From the NCBI RefSeq assembly GCF_021474425.1, contig NZ_JAKEIP010000001.1:85235-149234 (forward strand): a stretch of 64,000 nt of DNA, in the 5' to 3' direction. The stretch's first letter is position 1, and each line of letters begins with the position of its first letter. This DNA is from Streptomyces muensis. Lineage in GTDB: Bacteria > Actinomycetota > Actinomycetes > Streptomycetales > Streptomycetaceae. A program made the translations under genes and the position numbers. The notes below the pieces were generated by a model. It had not been told where the DNA came from and searched no databases. It saw only the letters and a program-made list of their open reading frames with translations. Of the stretch, positions 42,955 to 56,867 are shown piece after piece.

Positions 42955-45900
42955 ATGACGAGTGAGCGACACTCCTCCGCGATCGACCCACTGGATCGGC
43001 AGGAACCGATCGCCGTGGTCGGCCTGTCCTGTCGGCTGCCCGGGGCCGCCGGCCCCGAGGAGTTCTGGAGGCTGTTGCGCGAGGGCCGGGACGCCGTCAC
43101 GCAGATGTCCGAGCACCGGTGGGAGCCGATCTCGGCGGACGCCCGCAGCGAGATACGCCGGGGCGGGTTCCTGGACGCCGTCGAGGAGTTCGACGCCGCC
43201 TTCTTCGGGATCTCGCCCCGCGAGGCCGTCGTCATGGACCCGCAGCAACGGCTGCTGCTGGAGATCACCTGGGAGGCGCTGGAGGACGCGGGGATCGTCG
43301 CGGCGAGCCTCGACGGCAGCCCCACGGCCGTGTTCGTCGGCACCGCCCGCGAGGACTACACGAGCCTGGTCTACCGGCAGGGCTCCGCCGCCATCACCCA
43401 GCACACGGTCGCCGGCACCCACCGCGGCATCATCGCCAACCGGGTCTCGTACGCGCTCGGGCTGAACGGGCCGAGCCTCACCGTCGACACCTCCCAGTCG
43501 TCCTCGCTGGTCGCCGTGCACCTCGCGTGCGAGAGCCTGCGCGCCGGAGAGGCGGAACTGGCGCTCGCGGCGGGCGTCAACCTCAACCTCCTCGCCGAAG
43601 GGGTGGCCGGCGCCGAGCAGTTCGGCGGGCTCTCCCCGGACGGGCGCTGCTTCACCTTCGACGCCCGGGCGAACGGCTATGTGCGCGGCGAAGGCGCCGG
43701 CATGGTCGTGCTCAAGCCGCTGCGACAAGCCCTCGCCGACGGCGACCGGGTGCACGGCGTGATCCTCGGCAGCGCGGTCAACAACGACGGCGCCACGCCC
43801 GGCCTCACCGTGCCCAGCGCCGCCGCGCAGGAGAAGGTGATCCGGCTCGCCCACCGGCGGGCGGGGGTCGTGCCGGACGCCGTCCAGTACGTCGAGCTGC
43901 ACGGCACCGGAACCCCGGTCGGCGACCCGATCGAGGCCGCCGCGCTCGGGGCGGCGGTCAGCGCGCTCAGGGCACCCGGCGACCCGCTGCGGGTGGGCTC
44001 GGTGAAGACGAACATCGGGCACCTCGAAGGGGCCGCCGGCATCGCCGGGCTCATCAAGACGGTCCTCTCCGTCCGCCACCGCATGCTCCCGCCGAGCCTC
44101 AACTTCCGTACGCCCAACCCGAGGATCCCGCTCGACACGCTCAACCTGTCGGTCAACGACCGGCTGGGCCAGTGGCCGCACCCCGAGCGGCCACTGCTCG
44201 CCGGCGTGAGCTCCTTCGGCATGGGCGGCACCAACTGCCATGTGGTCGTGGGCGAGGCGCCCGGTGCTCGCGAGCCCGAGAACGCCCCGCGCACCCGCCC
44301 CGCGGACGCCGTGCTGCCCGTCGTGGTCTCCGGGCGGGGCCCGCAGGCGCTGCGCGCCCAGGCCGGGCGGCTCGCCGAGTACGTCGAGAGCCACGATGAC
44401 GCCGACCCCGCCTCGGTCGGCCGGTCGTCGGTCTTCACCCGGTCACAGCTCGGTCACCGGGGTGTCGTGCTGGCCGCCGACCGGGACGAACTGGTCGCCG
44501 GGCTGCGCGCGTTGGCGTCGGGGCTGCCCGCCGCCGGGGTGGTGGCGGGGGCCGAGACGACGGGCCGGCTGGCCATGGTCTTCACCGGGCAGGGTGCCCA
44601 GCGAACAGGGATGGGCACCGAACTCCACACGGCCTTTCCCGTGTTCGCGGCGGCCTTCGACACGGTGTGCGCCCACCTCGACCCGCTGTTGGAGCGGCCG
44701 CTGCGCGAGGTCGTGGCCACCGGCGAGGGACTCGACGAGACCCGGTACACCCAGCCCGCGCTGTTCGCCGTCGAGGTCGCGCTGTACCGACTGTTCGAGT
44801 CATGGGGCGTACGGCCCGGCCTCCTCGCCGGGCACTCGATCGGTGAGGTCGCCGCCGCCCATGTCGCCGGGGTCCTCTCGCTCGCCGACGCCTGCGCGCT
44901 GGTCGCCGCCCGCGGCCGGCTGATGCAGGAACTGGACGTCGCGGGCGCCATGGTCGCCGTCCAGGCCGCCGAGGACGAGGTGCTGCCGCTGCTGGCGGGC
45001 CGGGAGGGCGAGGTGGCGGTCGCCGCCGTCAACGGCCCCGCGGCTCTCGTGCTGTCCGGGGACACGGACGCGGTGCTGGAGATCACCGCTGTCCTGAAGG
45101 ACCGGGGACACAGGACCAAGCGGCTGACGGTGAGCCACGCATTCCACTCCCCGCACATGGACGGGATGCTCGACGCATTCCGCCGTGTGGTCACCGGGCT
45201 GGCCTTCCACATGCCCCGTATCCCCGTCGTCTCCACGGTGACGGGCGAGATCGCGGCGCCCGAGCTGCTGACCTCCCCCGAGTACTGGGTCGAGCAGGTC
45301 CGCCGTCCGGTGCGGTTCATGCGGGCCGCGCGGACCCTGGAGGCGGAGGGCGTGGGGACCGTCCTCGAACTGGGGCCCGACGGCGTCTGTTCGGCGATGG
45401 TGGCCGAGAGCGTGCTCGACAGGGACTCGATCGCCACCGAACCGGCGCTGCGCCCGGGGCGGCCCGAGGAGCAGACGGCCTGGACGGCGCTGGCCCGGGC
45501 GTTCGTCCGCGGTGCGGCGGTGGACTGGGCGGCCGTGTTCGAGGGGGCCGGGGGGCGTCGGATCGATCTGCCGACGTACGCGTTCCAACGGGAGCGGTAC
45601 TGGGTGACGGATCTGGCCCGCGCGGAGGATGCCGCGGCCGGCGGTTCCCCCGTGCCCTCGCCCGGCGCCGGAGCCCTGCCCGCCGCCGTCCGGCCGCCGC
45701 GCGCCGTCGCATCCCGGGCGGCGGGTGAGCGGTCGGCGGTCGAGCTGGTGACCTCGCATGTCGCAGCCGTCCTGGGGTACGCCGCCGGACGGACCGTCGA
45801 GATGGACGTGCCGTTCCGGGACCTCGGCTTCAGCTCCCTGATGATCGTGGAACTGCGCGAGAACCTCGTCGGGGCGACCGGGCTGCGGCTGCCGACGGGG

Positions 45901-48900
45901 CTGGCGTTCGACCATCCGACACCCAGGGCGCTGGCGGAGTTCGTCGCGGCCGAGCTGGCGGGGGCGGACCCGGGCGGGGCCGACGAGGTTCTGCCGGGAG
46001 CGGTGGCCGGGGCCGGCTCGGGCTCGCGTGGGCAGGACGCGTACGACGAGCCGATCGCGATCGTCGGCATGGCCTGCCGGTACCCCGGTGGTGTCGCCTC
46101 GCCCGAGGAGCTGTGGGGCCTGGTGGCCGAGGGTGGCGACGCGATCTCCGCGTTCCCGACCGACCGGGGCTGGGCCGAGGACCTCTACGACCAGGACCAC
46201 GAGCGGTCCGGCAAGAGCTATGTCCGCGAGGGCGGGTTCCTGCACGACGCGGGCCGGTTCGACGCGTCCTTCTTCGGGATCTCACCGCGCGAGGCGCAGG
46301 CCATGGACCCGCAGCAGCGGCTGCTGCTGGAGACCGCCTGGGAGGCGCTGGAGCGGGCCGGACTGGTCCCGCGGCAGCTGCGCGGCAGCCGTACCGGGGT
46401 CTTCGTCGGCGCGACGGCAGGCGACTACGGGCCCCGGATGCACGACGCGCCCGAGGGCGTCGAGGGGCATCTGCTGACCGGCGGCGCGGCGAGCGTGATG
46501 TCCGGGCGGATCGCCTACCAGTTCGGGTTCGTGGGGCCCGCGGTGACCGTGGACACGGCGTGCTCGTCGTCGCTGGTCGCGCTGCATCTGGCGGTGCAGT
46601 CGCTGCGGCGCGGCGAGTCGAGTCTCGCGGTCGCGGGCGGGGTGACGGTCATGTCGACGCCCGGCATGTTCCTGGAGTTCTCGCGGCAGCACGGGCTGGC
46701 GGCGGACGCGCGGTGCAAGGCGTTCGCGGCGGCGGCCGACGGGACCGCGTGGGCGGAGGGCGTGGGCCTGCTGGTCGTGGAGCGGCTCTCCGACGCACGC
46801 CGCAACGGCCACCCGGTCCTCGCGGTGGTGCGGGGTTCGGCCGTCAACTCCGACGGCGCGTCCAACGGGCTGAGCGCCCCGAACGGGTTGTCGCAGCAGC
46901 GGGTGATCCGGCAGGCGCTCGCCGACGCCGGGCTCACCACGGCCGACGTCGACGTCATGGAGGCGCACGGCACGGGCACCGCGCTGGGCGACCCCATCGA
47001 GGCGGAGGCCATCCTCGCGACGTACGGGCGGGACCGGGACGGCCGGGAGCCGGTGCTGCTCGGTTCGCTGAAGACCAACATCGGACACGCGCAGGCCGCG
47101 GCCGGGGTCGGCGGCGTCATCAAGATGGTCCAGGCGATGCGGCACGGCGTCGTACCGGCCACGCTGCACGTCGACGAGCCGACCCCGCACGTCGACTGGA
47201 CGTCCGGCGCGGCGGAACTGGTCCGCGAGCGGCGGCAGTGGCCGCACACCGCCGCGCCCCGACGAGCCGCCGTGTCGTCCTTCGGGATCAGCGGCACGAA
47301 CGCGCACGTGATCGTGGAACAGGGGGACGTCGCGGAGCCGGCCGGGACGGACGCGGCGCCGCTGGGAGGCACGAACGCGGCCTCCCCCGTCCCTCGTCTC
47401 CCCTGGGTCCTCTCCGCCCCCACCGAGGACGGCCTGCGCGCGCAGGCCGGGCGGTTGCGGGAGTTCGTGACCGGTGCGGGCGCGGTGCGCATCGGCGACG
47501 TCGGGCTGGCACTGGCGACCACGCGGACGGCGTTCCGGCGGCGGGCCGTGGTGCTGGGCTCGGACGTCGGCGAGCTGCTGGCCGGGGTGGACGCGGTCCG
47601 CGACGGGGCGGGAGCGTCGAACGTCGTGCGCGGCACCGCCGTCGAGACGGGGCGGACGGCGCTGCTGTTCACCGGACAGGGTGCTCAACGCCTCGGGATG
47701 GGCCGGGAGTTGTACGAAGCGTTCCCGGTGTTCGCCGAGGCGCTGGACGCGGTGTGCGCGGCACTCGACCCGCATCTGGAGCGGCCGCTGCGCGAGGTGC
47801 TGTTCGCCGAGGAGGGCAGTGCGGCGGCGCGGCTGCTGCACCGCACGCGGTACACCCAGCCCGCGCTGTTCGCCGTGGAGGTGGCCCTCTTCCGGCTGCT
47901 GGTCGAGCGTGACGGGGTCGTGCCCGAGCTGCTCGCCGGGCACTCGATCGGCGAACTGGCGGCGGCCCATGTCGCCGGCGTGCTGTCGCTCGAGGACGCC
48001 GCCGCGCTGGTCGCGGCACGGGGCCGGCTGATGCAGGCGGCCCGCTCGGACGGGGCGATGATCGCGGTCCAGGCCGATCCGGACGAGGTCGCCGAGTCGA
48101 TCGCCGGGTACTCCGGCGCCGTCTCCCTCGCCGCCGTCAACGGGCCCCGTTCCGTGGTCCTCGCGGGCGACGAGCCGGTGGTCACCCGGATCGCGGAGGA
48201 GTGGCGTGAGCGCGGCAGCCGCACGCGCAGGCTCCAGGTGAGCCACGCCTTCCACTCGCCGCACATGGACGGCATCCTCGACGAGTTCCGCGAGGTGGCC
48301 CGGTCCCTGACCTTCCATCCGCCCACGATCCCGGTGGTCTCCACGGTCACCGGGGAACCCGCCGGGTCCGAGCTGCTGTGCTCCCCCGACTACTGGGCCG
48401 ACCAGATCCGCGCCACCGTCCGCTTCCACGACGCCGTACGGTCGCTGCGGGCGCTCGGGGCCGGGCTGTTCGTGGAGGTGGGCCCGGACGCCGTCCTCAC
48501 CGGCATGGCGCGGGAGGCGTTCGCCGAGGACGAGGACGAGGGCGGCTCCGTGACGAGCGTCGCGCTCTCGCGGGCCGGGCGGCCGGAGGCGGACACGTAT
48601 CTGACCGCCCTCGCGCACCTCCACACGGCCGGCGGCGAGGTCGACCTGACCGCGTACTTCCCCGGCGCCGCCCGGATCGACCTGCCGACGTACGCCTTCC
48701 GGGGCGACCACTTCTGGCTGGCCCCCGGCGCCCGCTCCGACGCGCGCGGGCTCGGGCTTGAGCCGGCCGGTCACCCGCTGCTCGGCGCGGCGGTGGAGAT
48801 GGCCGGCGGCGAGGACCTCGTCCTCACCGGCCGGTTGTCGCCGCGTACGCACCCGTGGCTGGCGGACCACGTCGTGGAGGGGGTGGTGCTGCTGCCCGCC

Positions 48901-51900
48901 ACGGCCTTCCTGGAGCTGGCCTTCGCCGCCGGGGAGCGCGTGGGCGCGGACGCCGTCGACGACCTGACCCTGGAGACACCGCTGGTGCTGCGCGAGCAGG
49001 ACTCGGTGCGTATCCAGGTCAGGGTCACCGACCCGGACGGCACGGGCGCCCGGTCGTTCACGATCCACTCGCGCCCGGCCACGGCCGACGACGACACGGC
49101 GGCGGACCGGTCGTGGACCCGGCACGCCACCGGCGTCCTGGCGCCGACCGCGGGTCCGGCCGTGACGACCGGGGACACGGGTGCCTGGCCGCCCGCCGGC
49201 GCGGTGGCGCAGCCGGTCGAGGACGCCTACGCCGTGCTGCGGGACCTCGGCTACGACTACGGGCCCGCGTTCCGTGGCGTGCGGGCCGTGTGGCGGCTCG
49301 GCGACGACCTCCTCGCGGAGGTGGCGCTCGCCGATGAACAGCGCGAGGAGGCCGCCCTGTTCGGGCTGCACCCGGCGCTGCTCGACGCCGCCCTGCACCC
49401 ACTGCTGCCGGCGGCGGCCCAGGATCCGGGGCGGATCCGGTTGCCGTTCTCCTGGTCGGGGGTCCGGCTGCACGCGGGCGGGGCCACCGCGCTGCGGGTG
49501 CGGATCTCGCCCCTCGGCACGGACACCTTCCGGCTGACGGTCGCCGACGGCACGGGCGCTCCCGTCGTGACCGTCGACTCGCTCGCACTACGCCCGGTCG
49601 ACCGCGGCAGGCTCGCCACGGCCGGCGCCGCCCGCGACGACGCGCTGTTCACCGTCGACTGGCCCGCGCTGCCCGCACCGGAGGTCCCCGCGTGGAGCCG
49701 GAGCGACCTGACCGATCCGGCCGGCCTGTCCGCCGCCGCGCCGGCCGACCTGATGGTGGTCACCCTCGCTGCGGACGGCGAGGCGACGCCCGCCGCCGCG
49801 CGCGCCGCGACCGTAGGGACGCTGGAGCTGGTTCAGCGGTGGCTGGACGACGAGCGGTTCGCGGGATCCCGGCTGGTCGTCGTGACCACCGGTGCCGTCG
49901 CCGCGCTGCCCGGCGACGACGTGTCCGACCTGGTGCACGCGCCCCTGTGGGGTCTGCTGCGCACCGCGCAGACCGAGCACCCGGACCGGATCGTGCTCGT
50001 CGACCTCGACGGGACGGGCGACGCGCGGGCACTGGTGGCCGCCGCCGTGGCCACCGGGGAACCGCAGATCGCCGTACGGGACGGGCGGTCGCACGCCCCG
50101 AGGCTGGCTCGCGCCACGGACCGCCGCACCGAAACGCCGCGGCTCGACCCGGACGGCACGGTGCTGATCACCGGCGGTACGGGCGGTCTCGGCGCGCTGT
50201 TCGCCCGGCATCTGGTGACCGGGCACGGCGCCCGCCGGCTGGTGCTGACCAGCCGGCGGGGACCCGACAGCCCTGGCGCGTCCGCGCTCGCCGAGGAGCT
50301 CACCGGGCGGGGGGCGCACGTCCGGATCGTCGCCGTCGACGCCGCCGACCGGGACGCCCTCGCCGAGCTGATCGCCGACGTGCCCGAGGAGCATCCGCTG
50401 ACCGCCGTCGTGCACACGGCCGGTGTCCTCGACGACGCCACGGTCGGCTCGCTGACCGGGGCGCAGGTGGAGACGGTCCTGCGGCCCAAGGTCGACGGGG
50501 CGTGGCATCTGCACGAGCTGACACGCGGTCAGGATCTGGCGGCGTTCGTGCTGTTCTCCTCCGTCTCGGGCGTCACCGGTATGGCGGGCCAGGCGAACTA
50601 CGCCGCCGCCAACACCTTCCTCGACGCGCTCGCCCACCACCGCGGCGCGCGGGGCATGCCGGCGCACTCGCTGGCGTGGGGGCTGTGGGACGCGGCCGCC
50701 GGCATGGGCGGCACGCTCTCCGAGGCGGACGTGGCCCGCTGGGCGCGGACCGGTGTGGTACCGCTGGACGCGGAGCGGGGGCTGCGGCTGTTCGACGAGG
50801 CGCTGGCCGGCCCCGAGGCGCTCGTCGTGCCCGCCGCGCTGCGGCCGGGGCGGGCCGGTGCGGGCGCCGAGCAGGTCCCGGCCGTCTGGCGGGGCCTGGT
50901 CCGCACCCGCCGGGTCGCGCGCACGGCGAGCGTCTCCGGCGCCGGGGACTGGTCGGCGCGGATCGCCGCCCTGCCGAAGGAGGAACGGTACGCCGCGGTG
51001 CTCGCCGTGGTGCGTACGTCCGCCGCCCTGGCCCTGGGGCACGCCTCCGCTGACGCGGTGGACGCCGCCCGGGCGTTCAAGGAGCAGGGCTTCGACTCGC
51101 TCACCGCCGTCGAGCTGCGCAACCAGGTGAACAGCGCGACCGGGCTGCGGCTGGCGTCCACCGTCGTCTTCGACCATCCGAGCCCCGAGGCGCTGGCCCG
51201 CCATCTGCTGGGCCGCATCGCGGGCGAGGCCCCGGCCACCGTGGCCCAGGTGCCGGTCGCGACCGGCACCGACGAGCCCGTCGCGATCGTCGGGATGGCG
51301 TGCCGTTACCCCGGCGGGGTGAGCTCCCCGGAGGACCTGTGGCGGCTGGTGTCCGCCGGGACGGACGCGATCAGCGCCTTCCCCGTCAACCGCGGCTGGG
51401 ACCTGGAGAAGCTGTACGACCCGGACCCCGGGAGGGCCGGCACCTCGTACGTGCGCGAGGGCGGGTTCCTGCACGAAGCGGACCTCTTCGACCGGGAGTT
51501 CTTCGGGATCTCGCCGCGCGAGGCGACCGCGACCGACCCCCAGCAGCGGCTGCTCCTGGAGACCGCCTGGGAGGCCTTCGAGAACGCGGCGATCGACCCT
51601 GCCGCGCTGCGCGGCAGCAACACCGGGGTGTTCGTCGGCGCGATGTACGACGACTACGCGTCGCGGCTGCCGTCGGTGCCCGCCGAGTTCGAGGGATTCC
51701 TGCTGGTCGGGAACACCTCCAGCGTGATCTCCGGGCGGCTCGCCTACGCGTACGGCCTGGAGGGTCCTGCGGTCACCGTGGACACCGCCTGCTCGTCGTC
51801 GCTCGTCGCCCTGCACCTGGGGGCGCAGGCGCTGCGGTCCGGCGAGTCCGACCTCGTGATGGCGGGTGGGGTGACCGTGATGGCGGGGCCGGGCTCGTTC

Positions 51901-54900
51901 GTCGAGTTCAGCCGGCAGCGGGGGCTCGCGCCGGACGGCCGCTGCAAGTCGTTCTCCGCGCACGCCGACGGCACCGTGTGGAGCGAGGGCGTGGGCCTGC
52001 TGCTGCTGGAGCGGCTGTCCGACGCCCGGCGCAACGGGCACCAGGTGCTCGCCGTGCTGCGCGGTTCCGCCGTCAACCAGGACGGCGCCAGCAACGGGCT
52101 CACCGCGCCCAACGGCCCGTCCCAGGAGCGGGTGATCCGGCAGGCCCTCGCGGGCGCCGGACTGCGGGCATCCGACGTCGACGCCGTGGAGGCGCACGGC
52201 ACCGGCACCGCGCTGGGCGACCCGATCGAGGCACAGGCCCTGCTGGGCACGTACGGTGCCGACCACGACGCCCGGAACCCGCTGTGGCTGGGCTCGCTGA
52301 AGTCCAACATCGGGCACGCGCAGGCCGCGGCCGGGGTCGGCGGTGTCATCAAGATGGTCCAGGCGATGCGGCACGGAGTGCTGCCGAAGACCCTGCACGC
52401 CGAGGAGCCCTCGCCGCACATCGACTGGGACAGCGGCGCCCTCGCCCTGCTCACCGAGGCCCGTGAGTGGCCGGAGGCCGGGCGTCCGCGCCGGGCCGCC
52501 GTGTCGTCGTTCGGCATCAGCGGCACCAACGCGCACGTGATCATCGAGCAGGCGGAGGGAGATCCCGGGACGGCCGGCCCCGCCGGCTCCGGGGACGCTG
52601 CGACGGCCGAGGACCGCCCGGCCCCGGGCACCGCCCTGCCCTGGTTGCTGTCGGCCAAGTCGGAAACGGCGCTGCGGGCGCAGGCCGAGCGGCTGCGGGC
52701 GTTCGTGGTCGAGCGGCCCGCAATCGCACCCGTCGACGTCGGCTTCTCGCTGGCCACCGGCCGGACCCGGCACGAGCACGGGGCCGCGGTGCTGGGACAC
52801 GACCGGGACGAACTCATCAGCGCCCTCGACGCGTTGACGCGGGGCGAGGACACCCCCTCCGTCGTCCGTGACGGTGGAGGTACGAGGGGCAGGACGGCGT
52901 TCCTGTTCACCGGGCAGGGCAGTCAGCGCCCCGGCATGGGACGCGACCTGTACGCGGCCTCCCCGGCGTTCGCCGCCGCCTTCGACGAGGTGTGCGCCCA
53001 CCTCGACGCCCACCTCGAGCGACCTCTGCGCGACCTCGTGTTCGACGGCGGGGACGAGCTGAACCGCACGGTGTTCGCGCAGCCCGCGCTGTTCGCGCTG
53101 GAGGTCGCGCTGTTCCGGTTCGCCGAGTCCTGCGGCCTCACGCCGGACCATCTGCTGGGCCACTCGGTCGGCGAGTTCGCCGCGGCGCACGTCGCCGGTG
53201 TGCTGTCGCTGCCCGACGCGTGCGCGCTGGTGGCAGCCCGGGGCCGGCTCATGGACGCCCTGCCGGAGGGCGGCGCGATGCTCGCCGTCGCGGCGGCGGA
53301 GGACGAGATCACCCTGCCCGACGGGGTGAGCCTCGCCGCCGTCAACGGCCCCGAGGCGGTCGTGGTCTCGGGCGACGAGGACGCGGTCGCGGCGCTGGAG
53401 GAGCACTGGCGGGCGGAGGGCCGCAAGGTCAAGCGCCTCGTCGTCTCGCACGCCTTCCACTCCCACCGCATGGACGGCATGCTCGACGCCTTCGCCGAGG
53501 CGGCCCGTGGCGTGACCTTCCACCCGCCGACGCTGCCGATCGTGTCGACGGTCACCGGTGACCTGGTCGACGCCGCGCGACTGTGCACCCCGGAGTACTG
53601 GGTGGCCCAGGTGCGTCAGGCGGTGCGGTTCGCGGACGGGGTACGGCGGCTGGAGGCCGCCGGGGTCACCGACTATGTGGAGCTGGGCCCCGACGGGGTG
53701 CTCTCCGCGCTGGTCGAGCCGTGTCTGACCGCACCGGCGGGCGCGGTGGTCTCGCTGCTGCGGGTCGGACGCCCCGCGACGCGCACCGCCCCCGCCGCTG
53801 TGACGCTGCTCGCCCTGCGCGGGGCCGACGTGAACTGGAACGCGGTCTTCCCCGGCGCCCGCCGCACCCCCCTGCCCGGATACGCCTTCCAGCGGCAGCG
53901 CTACTGGCTCACGGCTCCGGCCGCCTCCGGTGACGCCACCGACCTCGGTCTCGACTCCCTCGACCATCCGTTGCTGGGCGCGGCCGTGGAGGCGGTCGAC
54001 GGCGACAGTGTCGTCCTCACCGGCCGGGTCTCCCCGCGCACCCACCCGTGGCTCGCCGACCACGCCGTCATGGGCACCGTGCTGCTGCCGGGGACCGCGT
54101 TCGTGGACCTCGCGCTCCATGCCGCCCGCCGGGCCGCCTGCACCCTGGTCGACGAACTCACCCTGACCGCGCCGCTGGTGCTCCGCGAGGACGACGACGT
54201 ACGCATCCAGGTGTCGGTCGGCGCCCCCGACGACTCCGGTCGGCGTGCGCTGACCGTGCACTCCCGTCCCGCGCGGGCGGACGGCGACCGCCGCTGGACC
54301 CGGCACGCCGAGGGAACGCTGAGCACGGGTGAGCCCGCCATGGTCCTCCCCGAGGGCGTACGGCGGCCGGCCGACGCCGTGGAGATCGACCTCGACGGGG
54401 TCTACGACGCCCTCGCCGAACGGGAGTACGCGTACGGTCCGCTGTTCCGGAACCTGCGCCGGCTCTCCCGCCACGGGGACGACCTGCACGCCGACGTCAC
54501 CCTGGCCGAGGAGCACCGGGCCGAGGCCGCGCGGTTCGCGCTGCACCCGGCGCTGCTCGACGCGGCCCTGCACCCGCTGCTGCCGGGGGTGGCGGACGTG
54601 GCCTCCGGGCCGATGGTGCCGTTCTCCTGGTCCGGCATCAGCGTGCCCCCGGCCGGAACGGGCCCCGGCGCACTGCGGGTCCGGCTCGCGGTGACGCACT
54701 CCGACGACACGACCGTGGCGGTCACCCTGCACCTCGCCGACGAGACGGGGCTGCCGCTGGCCACGATCGACGAGCTCCGGCTGCGCCCCCTCTCCCCCGG
54801 CGACCTGGCCGCCGCGGGCGCCCGGACCCGGGAGGGGCTGTACGGAGTGCGGTGGGTCCCCGTGCCGACCGACCCGGCCGCCGCCGACGACGGCCCCTGG

Positions 54901-56799
54901 GCCGTGCTGGGCGAGGGCCTCCCCCGGTCCTCCGATGCCCGGCCCGTCCCGTCGTACGACGACCTCGCCGCGCTGCGGGAGGCGGTCGACGGCGGCGCCG
55001 AGGTCCCGACGACGGTGCTGCTGCCCCTGCTGCCACCACCTGCCGAGGACGCGCCTGAGATGGCGGCCGCCCCGGACGGTGCGGCGGGCGCGGAAGCGGT
55101 GGATGCGGACGCTTCGGGCGGTGCCGACGGGCTCGCCGGGCGGGCCCGGGCGGTGCTGCACGATGTGCTCGGCACCGTACGGGACTGGCTGGCCGACGAC
55201 CGGTTCGCGGCGAGCCGGCTGGTCGTGCTCACCCGAGGGGCCGTCGCCCCGGACGGCGAGGACGTCACCGATCTGGCGCGGGCCGGGGTCTGGGGGCTGC
55301 TCCGCTCCGCCCAGGCCGAGCAACGGGACCGGTTCGCGCTCGTAGACCTCGACGAGCACCCCGGCTCCCACGAGGCCCTCGGCGCCGCGCTGCGCACCGG
55401 CGAACCCCAACTCCTCCTCCGCGCAGGCCAGATGCTGGCCCCGAGGCTGGCCCCGGCCGAACCGGGCATGCCGGCCGGGCCGGACCGGGCGGGGCCGGAC
55501 TGGCGGCGGGGCACGGTGCTCGTCACCGGCGGCACCGGCGCCCTCGGCGCGATCCTCGCCCGGCACCTGGTCACCGAGCACGGCGCCCGCCGGCTGCTGC
55601 TGACCAGCCGCCGCGGACCCGCCGGCCCCGGCGCCCCGGAGCTGGCCGAGGAGCTGACCGCGCTCGGCGCCCATGTCGAGATCGTGGCCGCCGACGCCGC
55701 CGACCGTGAACCGCTGGCCGCGCTGCTCGCCGGCATCCCCGACGAGCACCCGCTGACCGCCGTCGTGCACACCGCCGGCATCACCGACGACGCGACCGTC
55801 ACCTCGCTGACGCCGGACCAGCTCGACGGTGTCCTCAGGCCCAAGGTCGACGGTGCGTGGCATCTGCACGAGCTGACGAAGGACGCGGACCTGGAGGCGT
55901 TCGTCCTGTACTCGTCCGTCGCCGGTGTCGTCGGCACACCGGGGCAGGCGAACTACGCCGCCGCCAACACCTTCCTGGACGCGCTCGCCCACCACCGGCA
56001 CGCGAACGGCCTGCCCGCGCACTCCCTCGCGTGGGGGCTGTGGGCCGAGAGCAGCGCGCTCAGCACGCATCTGTCCGACGCGGATCTCAACCGTCTGGCC
56101 CGCCTCGGACTGCTGCCCCTCACCAACGCCGAGGCCACCGCGCTGTTCGACGCGGCGCTCGGCCTCGACCGGCCCGTGCACGCCGTCACCCGGATCGACA
56201 CGGGTGCGCTGCGCGGGGCCGAGCACCTGCCGGCGGCGTTGCGGGGGCTCGCCCCGCGGCCGGCGCCCCGGGCCGAGCGGCAGCAGGTGCCGCTCCCCCA
56301 GCGGCTGGCCGGGCTGCCACCGGCGGAGCAGCAGCAGGTGCTCACCGATCTGGTGCGGGCGAGGACGGCCGCCGTCCTCGGACACGCCGACGCCACCTCG
56401 ATCGGCACGACCCGCGCCTTCAGCGAGCTGGGCTTCGACTCGCTCACCGCGGTCGAACTGCGCAATCAGCTGAACAGCGCCACCGGACTGCGGCTGCCCA
56501 CCACGGTCGTCTTCGACCATCCGAACCCGGACGCCCTGGCGGCGTATCTGCGCGCCGAACTCGTCGTGGCGGTCGCCGAGCCGTCCCTCGCGGATCCGGT
56601 CCTGGCCGACCTCGACCGGCTCAAGGCCGCGCTGCCGGACGCGCTCTCGGACGTGGCGGCGCACCGGAGCATCGTCGACCGGCTGCGGGAACTGCTCGAC
56701 CTCGCCGACGGCACCGACCCGCTGCGCGACGACGACCTGCCGGACCTCGACTCCGCGACCGACGAGGACCTGTTCGCCCTGGTCGACGAACTCGACTAG
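42955..56799 (+). CDS. Modular type I polyketide synthase: loading module plus modules 1 and 2 (4614 aa)
   Basis: This single 4614-residue protein has the domain order KSQ-AT-ACP, KS-AT-DH-KR-ACP, KS-AT-DH-KR-ACP and a C-terminal docking segment (about residues 4540-4614, ending [12 protein letters not shown]). All three ATs have HAFH and so should load malonyl-CoA. Both extension modules have complete DH and KR motifs and should leave double bonds. GGAAGGG lies upstream of ATG 42955. The predicted product handed to the next protein is hexa-2,4-dienoyl-ACP, made from an acetate starter and two malonate extensions. Individual modules are described in separate entries. Confidence 0.95.
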   Translation: MTSERHSSAIDPLDRQEPIAVVGLSCRLPGAAGPEEFWRLLREGRDAVTQMSEHRWEPISADARSEIRRGGFLDAVEEFDAAFFGISPREAVVMDPQQRLLLEITWEALEDAGIVAASLDGSPTAVFVGTAREDYTSLVYRQGSAAITQHTVAGTHRGIIANRVSYALGLNGPSLTVDTSQSSSLVAVHLACESLRAGEAELALAAGVNLNLLAEGVAGAEQFGGLSPDGRCFTFDARANGYVRGEGAGMVVLKPLRQALADGDRVHGVILGSAVNNDGATPGLTVPSAAAQEKVIRLAHRRAGVVPDAVQYVELHGTGTPVGDPIEAAALGAAVSALRAPGDPLRVGSVKTNIGHLEGAAGIAGLIKTVLSVRHRMLPPSLNFRTPNPRIPLDTLNLSVNDRLGQWPHPERPLLAGVSSFGMGGTNCHVVVGEAPGAREPENAPRTRPADAVLPVVVSGRGPQALRAQAGRLAEYVESHDDADPASVGRSSVFTRSQLGHRGVVLAADRDELVAGLRALASGLPAAGVVAGAETTGRLAMVFTGQGAQRTGMGTELHTAFPVFAAAFDTVCAHLDPLLERPLREVVATGEGLDETRYTQPALFAVEVALYRLFESWGVRPGLLAGHSIGEVAAAHVAGVLSLADACALVAARGRLMQELDVAGAMVAVQAAEDEVLPLLAGREGEVAVAAVNGPAALVLSGDTDAVLEITAVLKDRGHRTKRLTVSHAFHSPHMDGMLDAFRRVVTGLAFHMPRIPVVSTVTGEIAAPELLTSPEYWVEQVRRPVRFMRAARTLEAEGVGTVLELGPDGVCSAMVAESVLDRDSIATEPALRPGRPEEQTAWTALARAFVRGAAVDWAAVFEGAGGRRIDLPTYAFQRERYWVTDLARAEDAAAGGSPVPSPGAGALPAAVRPPRAVASRAAGERSAVELVTSHVAAVLGYAAGRTVEMDVPFRDLGFSSLMIVELRENLVGATGLRLPTGLAFDHPTPRALAEFVAAELAGADPGGADEVLPGAVAGAGSGSRGQDAYDEPIAIVGMACRYPGGVASPEELWGLVAEGGDAISAFPTDRGWAEDLYDQDHERSGKSYVREGGFLHDAGRFDASFFGISPREAQAMDPQQRLLLETAWEALERAGLVPRQLRGSRTGVFVGATAGDYGPRMHDAPEGVEGHLLTGGAASVMSGRIAYQFGFVGPAVTVDTACSSSLVALHLAVQSLRRGESSLAVAGGVTVMSTPGMFLEFSRQHGLAADARCKAFAAAADGTAWAEGVGLLVVERLSDARRNGHPVLAVVRGSAVNSDGASNGLSAPNGLSQQRVIRQALADAGLTTADVDVMEAHGTGTALGDPIEAEAILATYGRDRDGREPVLLGSLKTNIGHAQAAAGVGGVIKMVQAMRHGVVPATLHVDEPTPHVDWTSGAAELVRERRQWPHTAAPRRAAVSSFGISGTNAHVIVEQGDVAEPAGTDAAPLGGTNAASPVPRLPWVLSAPTEDGLRAQAGRLREFVTGAGAVRIGDVGLALATTRTAFRRRAVVLGSDVGELLAGVDAVRDGAGASNVVRGTAVETGRTALLFTGQGAQRLGMGRELYEAFPVFAEALDAVCAALDPHLERPLREVLFAEEGSAAARLLHRTRYTQPALFAVEVALFRLLVERDGVVPELLAGHSIGELAAAHVAGVLSLEDAAALVAARGRLMQAARSDGAMIAVQADPDEVAESIAGYSGAVSLAAVNGPRSVVLAGDEPVVTRIAEEWRERGSRTRRLQVSHAFHSPHMDGILDEFREVARSLTFHPPTIPVVSTVTGEPAGSELLCSPDYWADQIRATVRFHDAVRSLRALGAGLFVEVGPDAVLTGMAREAFAEDEDEGGSVTSVALSRAGRPEADTYLTALAHLHTAGGEVDLTAYFPGAARIDLPTYAFRGDHFWLAPGARSDARGLGLEPAGHPLLGAAVEMAGGEDLVLTGRLSPRTHPWLADHVVEGVVLLPATAFLELAFAAGERVGADAVDDLTLETPLVLREQDSVRIQVRVTDPDGTGARSFTIHSRPATADDDTAADRSWTRHATGVLAPTAGPAVTTGDTGAWPPAGAVAQPVEDAYAVLRDLGYDYGPAFRGVRAVWRLGDDLLAEVALADEQREEAALFGLHPALLDAALHPLLPAAAQDPGRIRLPFSWSGVRLHAGGATALRVRISPLGTDTFRLTVADGTGAPVVTVDSLALRPVDRGRLATAGAARDDALFTVDWPALPAPEVPAWSRSDLTDPAGLSAAAPADLMVVTLAADGEATPAAARAATVGTLELVQRWLDDERFAGSRLVVVTTGAVAALPGDDVSDLVHAPLWGLLRTAQTEHPDRIVLVDLDGTGDARALVAAAVATGEPQIAVRDGRSHAPRLARATDRRTETPRLDPDGTVLITGGTGGLGALFARHLVTGHGARRLVLTSRRGPDSPGASALAEELTGRGAHVRIVAVDAADRDALAELIADVPEEHPLTAVVHTAGVLDDATVGSLTGAQVETVLRPKVDGAWHLHELTRGQDLAAFVLFSSVSGVTGMAGQANYAAANTFLDALAHHRGARGMPAHSLAWGLWDAAAGMGGTLSEADVARWARTGVVPLDAERGLRLFDEALAGPEALVVPAALRPGRAGAGAEQVPAVWRGLVRTRRVARTASVSGAGDWSARIAALPKEERYAAVLAVVRTSAALALGHASADAVDAARAFKEQGFDSLTAVELRNQVNSATGLRLASTVVFDHPSPEALARHLLGRIAGEAPATVAQVPVATGTDEPVAIVGMACRYPGGVSSPEDLWRLVSAGTDAISAFPVNRGWDLEKLYDPDPGRAGTSYVREGGFLHEADLFDREFFGISPREATATDPQQRLLLETAWEAFENAAIDPAALRGSNTGVFVGAMYDDYASRLPSVPAEFEGFLLVGNTSSVISGRLAYAYGLEGPAVTVDTACSSSLVALHLGAQALRSGESDLVMAGGVTVMAGPGSFVEFSRQRGLAPDGRCKSFSAHADGTVWSEGVGLLLLERLSDARRNGHQVLAVLRGSAVNQDGASNGLTAPNGPSQERVIRQALAGAGLRASDVDAVEAHGTGTALGDPIEAQALLGTYGADHDARNPLWLGSLKSNIGHAQAAAGVGGVIKMVQAMRHGVLPKTLHAEEPSPHIDWDSGALALLTEAREWPEAGRPRRAAVSSFGISGTNAHVIIEQAEGDPGTAGPAGSGDAATAEDRPAPGTALPWLLSAKSETALRAQAERLRAFVVERPAIAPVDVGFSLATGRTRHEHGAAVLGHDRDELISALDALTRGEDTPSVVRDGGGTRGRTAFLFTGQGSQRPGMGRDLYAASPAFAAAFDEVCAHLDAHLERPLRDLVFDGGDELNRTVFAQPALFALEVALFRFAESCGLTPDHLLGHSVGEFAAAHVAGVLSLPDACALVAARGRLMDALPEGGAMLAVAAAEDEITLPDGVSLAAVNGPEAVVVSGDEDAVAALEEHWRAEGRKVKRLVVSHAFHSHRMDGMLDAFAEAARGVTFHPPTLPIVSTVTGDLVDAARLCTPEYWVAQVRQAVRFADGVRRLEAAGVTDYVELGPDGVLSALVEPCLTAPAGAVVSLLRVGRPATRTAPAAVTLLALRGADVNWNAVFPGARRTPLPGYAFQRQRYWLTAPAASGDATDLGLDSLDHPLLGAAVEAVDGDSVVLTGRVSPRTHPWLADHAVMGTVLLPGTAFVDLALHAARRAACTLVDELTLTAPLVLREDDDVRIQVSVGAPDDSGRRALTVHSRPARADGDRRWTRHAEGTLSTGEPAMVLPEGVRRPADAVEIDLDGVYDALAEREYAYGPLFRNLRRLSRHGDDLHADVTLAEEHRAEAARFALHPALLDAALHPLLPGVADVASGPMVPFSWSGISVPPAGTGPGALRVRLAVTHSDDTTVAVTLHLADETGLPLATIDELRLRPLSPGDLAAAGARTREGLYGVRWVPVPTDPAAADDGPWAVLGEGLPRSSDARPVPSYDDLAALREAVDGGAEVPTTVLLPLLPPPAEDAPEMAAAPDGAAGAEAVDADASGGADGLAGRARAVLHDVLGTVRDWLADDRFAASRLVVLTRGAVAPDGEDVTDLARAGVWGLLRSAQAEQRDRFALVDLDEHPGSHEALGAALRTGEPQLLLRAGQMLAPRLAPAEPGMPAGPDRAGPDWRRGTVLVTGGTGALGAILARHLVTEHGARRLLLTSRRGPAGPGAPELAEELTALGAHVEIVAADAADREPLAALLAGIPDEHPLTAVVHTAGITDDATVTSLTPDQLDGVLRPKVDGAWHLHELTKDADLEAFVLYSSVAGVVGTPGQANYAAANTFLDALAHHRHANGLPAHSLAWGLWAESSALSTHLSDADLNRLARLGLLPLTNAEATALFDAALGLDRPVHAVTRIDTGALRGAEHLPAALRGLAPRPAPRAERQQVPLPQRLAGLPPAEQQQVLTDLVRARTAAVLGHADATSIGTTRAFSELGFDSLTAVELRNQLNSATGLRLPTTVVFDHPNPDALAAYLRAELVVAVAEPSLADPVLADLDRLKAALPDALSDVAAHRSIVDRLRELLDLADGTDPLRDDDLPDLDSATDEDLFALVDELD
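43006..45960 (+). other. PKS loading module: KSQ-AT(malonyl)-ACP
   Basis: The ketosynthase (about residues 18-436) has Gln181 in VDTSQSSSL where extending KS domains have Cys; both histidines remain (H316 in ELHGTGT, H356 in TNIGHLEG). Such KSQ domains decarboxylate malonyl-ACP to make the starter. AT (about 541-880) has Ser628 in GHSIGE and HAFH at 728-731, meaning malonyl-CoA. ACP carries Ser961 in LGFSSL, where the usual Asp is Ser. The starter should be acetate. Confidence 0.93.
46051..51225 (+). other. PKS module 1: KS-AT(malonyl)-DH-KR-ACP
   Basis: KS Cys1203 lies in DTACSSS. AT has Ser1664 in GHSIGE and HAFH at 1764-1767 (malonyl). DH has His1972 in [12 protein letters not shown] and Asp2144 in [10 protein letters not shown], plus YGPAF. 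KR begins near residue 2403 ([11 protein letters not shown]), with LDD at 2492-2494 (B-type) and Tyr2549 followed by Asn in YAAAN. ACP Ser2715 lies in GFDSL. It should produce a trans-2-butenoyl unit. Confidence 0.93.
51277..56560 (+). other. PKS module 2: KS-AT(malonyl)-DH-KR-ACP
   Basis: KS Cys2946 lies in DTACSSS. AT has Ser3404 in GHSVGE and HAFH at 3499-3502 (malonyl). DH has His3703 and Asp3869 and keeps YGPLF. KR (from about residue 4187) has TDD in place of LDD and Tyr4334 with Asn in YAAAN. ACP Ser4496 lies in GFDSL. The chain should leave as a conjugated diene. Confidence 0.92.
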
Positions 56800-56867
56800 C
56801 GCGCAGGGCCGCACGGCCCGGGCGCCCCATGACTTCCCTGCCGATTTCCCCATGGAGCTGAGACGAC

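Noticed and set aside
43491..43500. Gln in place of Cys in the first KS as an error or inactivating mutation
   Set aside because: KSQ with TSQSSS is the regular loading-module form, and the following AT-ACP layout fits.
46282..56853. Very long minus-strand frames opposite the PKS
   Set aside because: In high-GC coding DNA the antisense frame stays open by chance; the sense frame carries every KS/AT/DH/KR/ACP motif.
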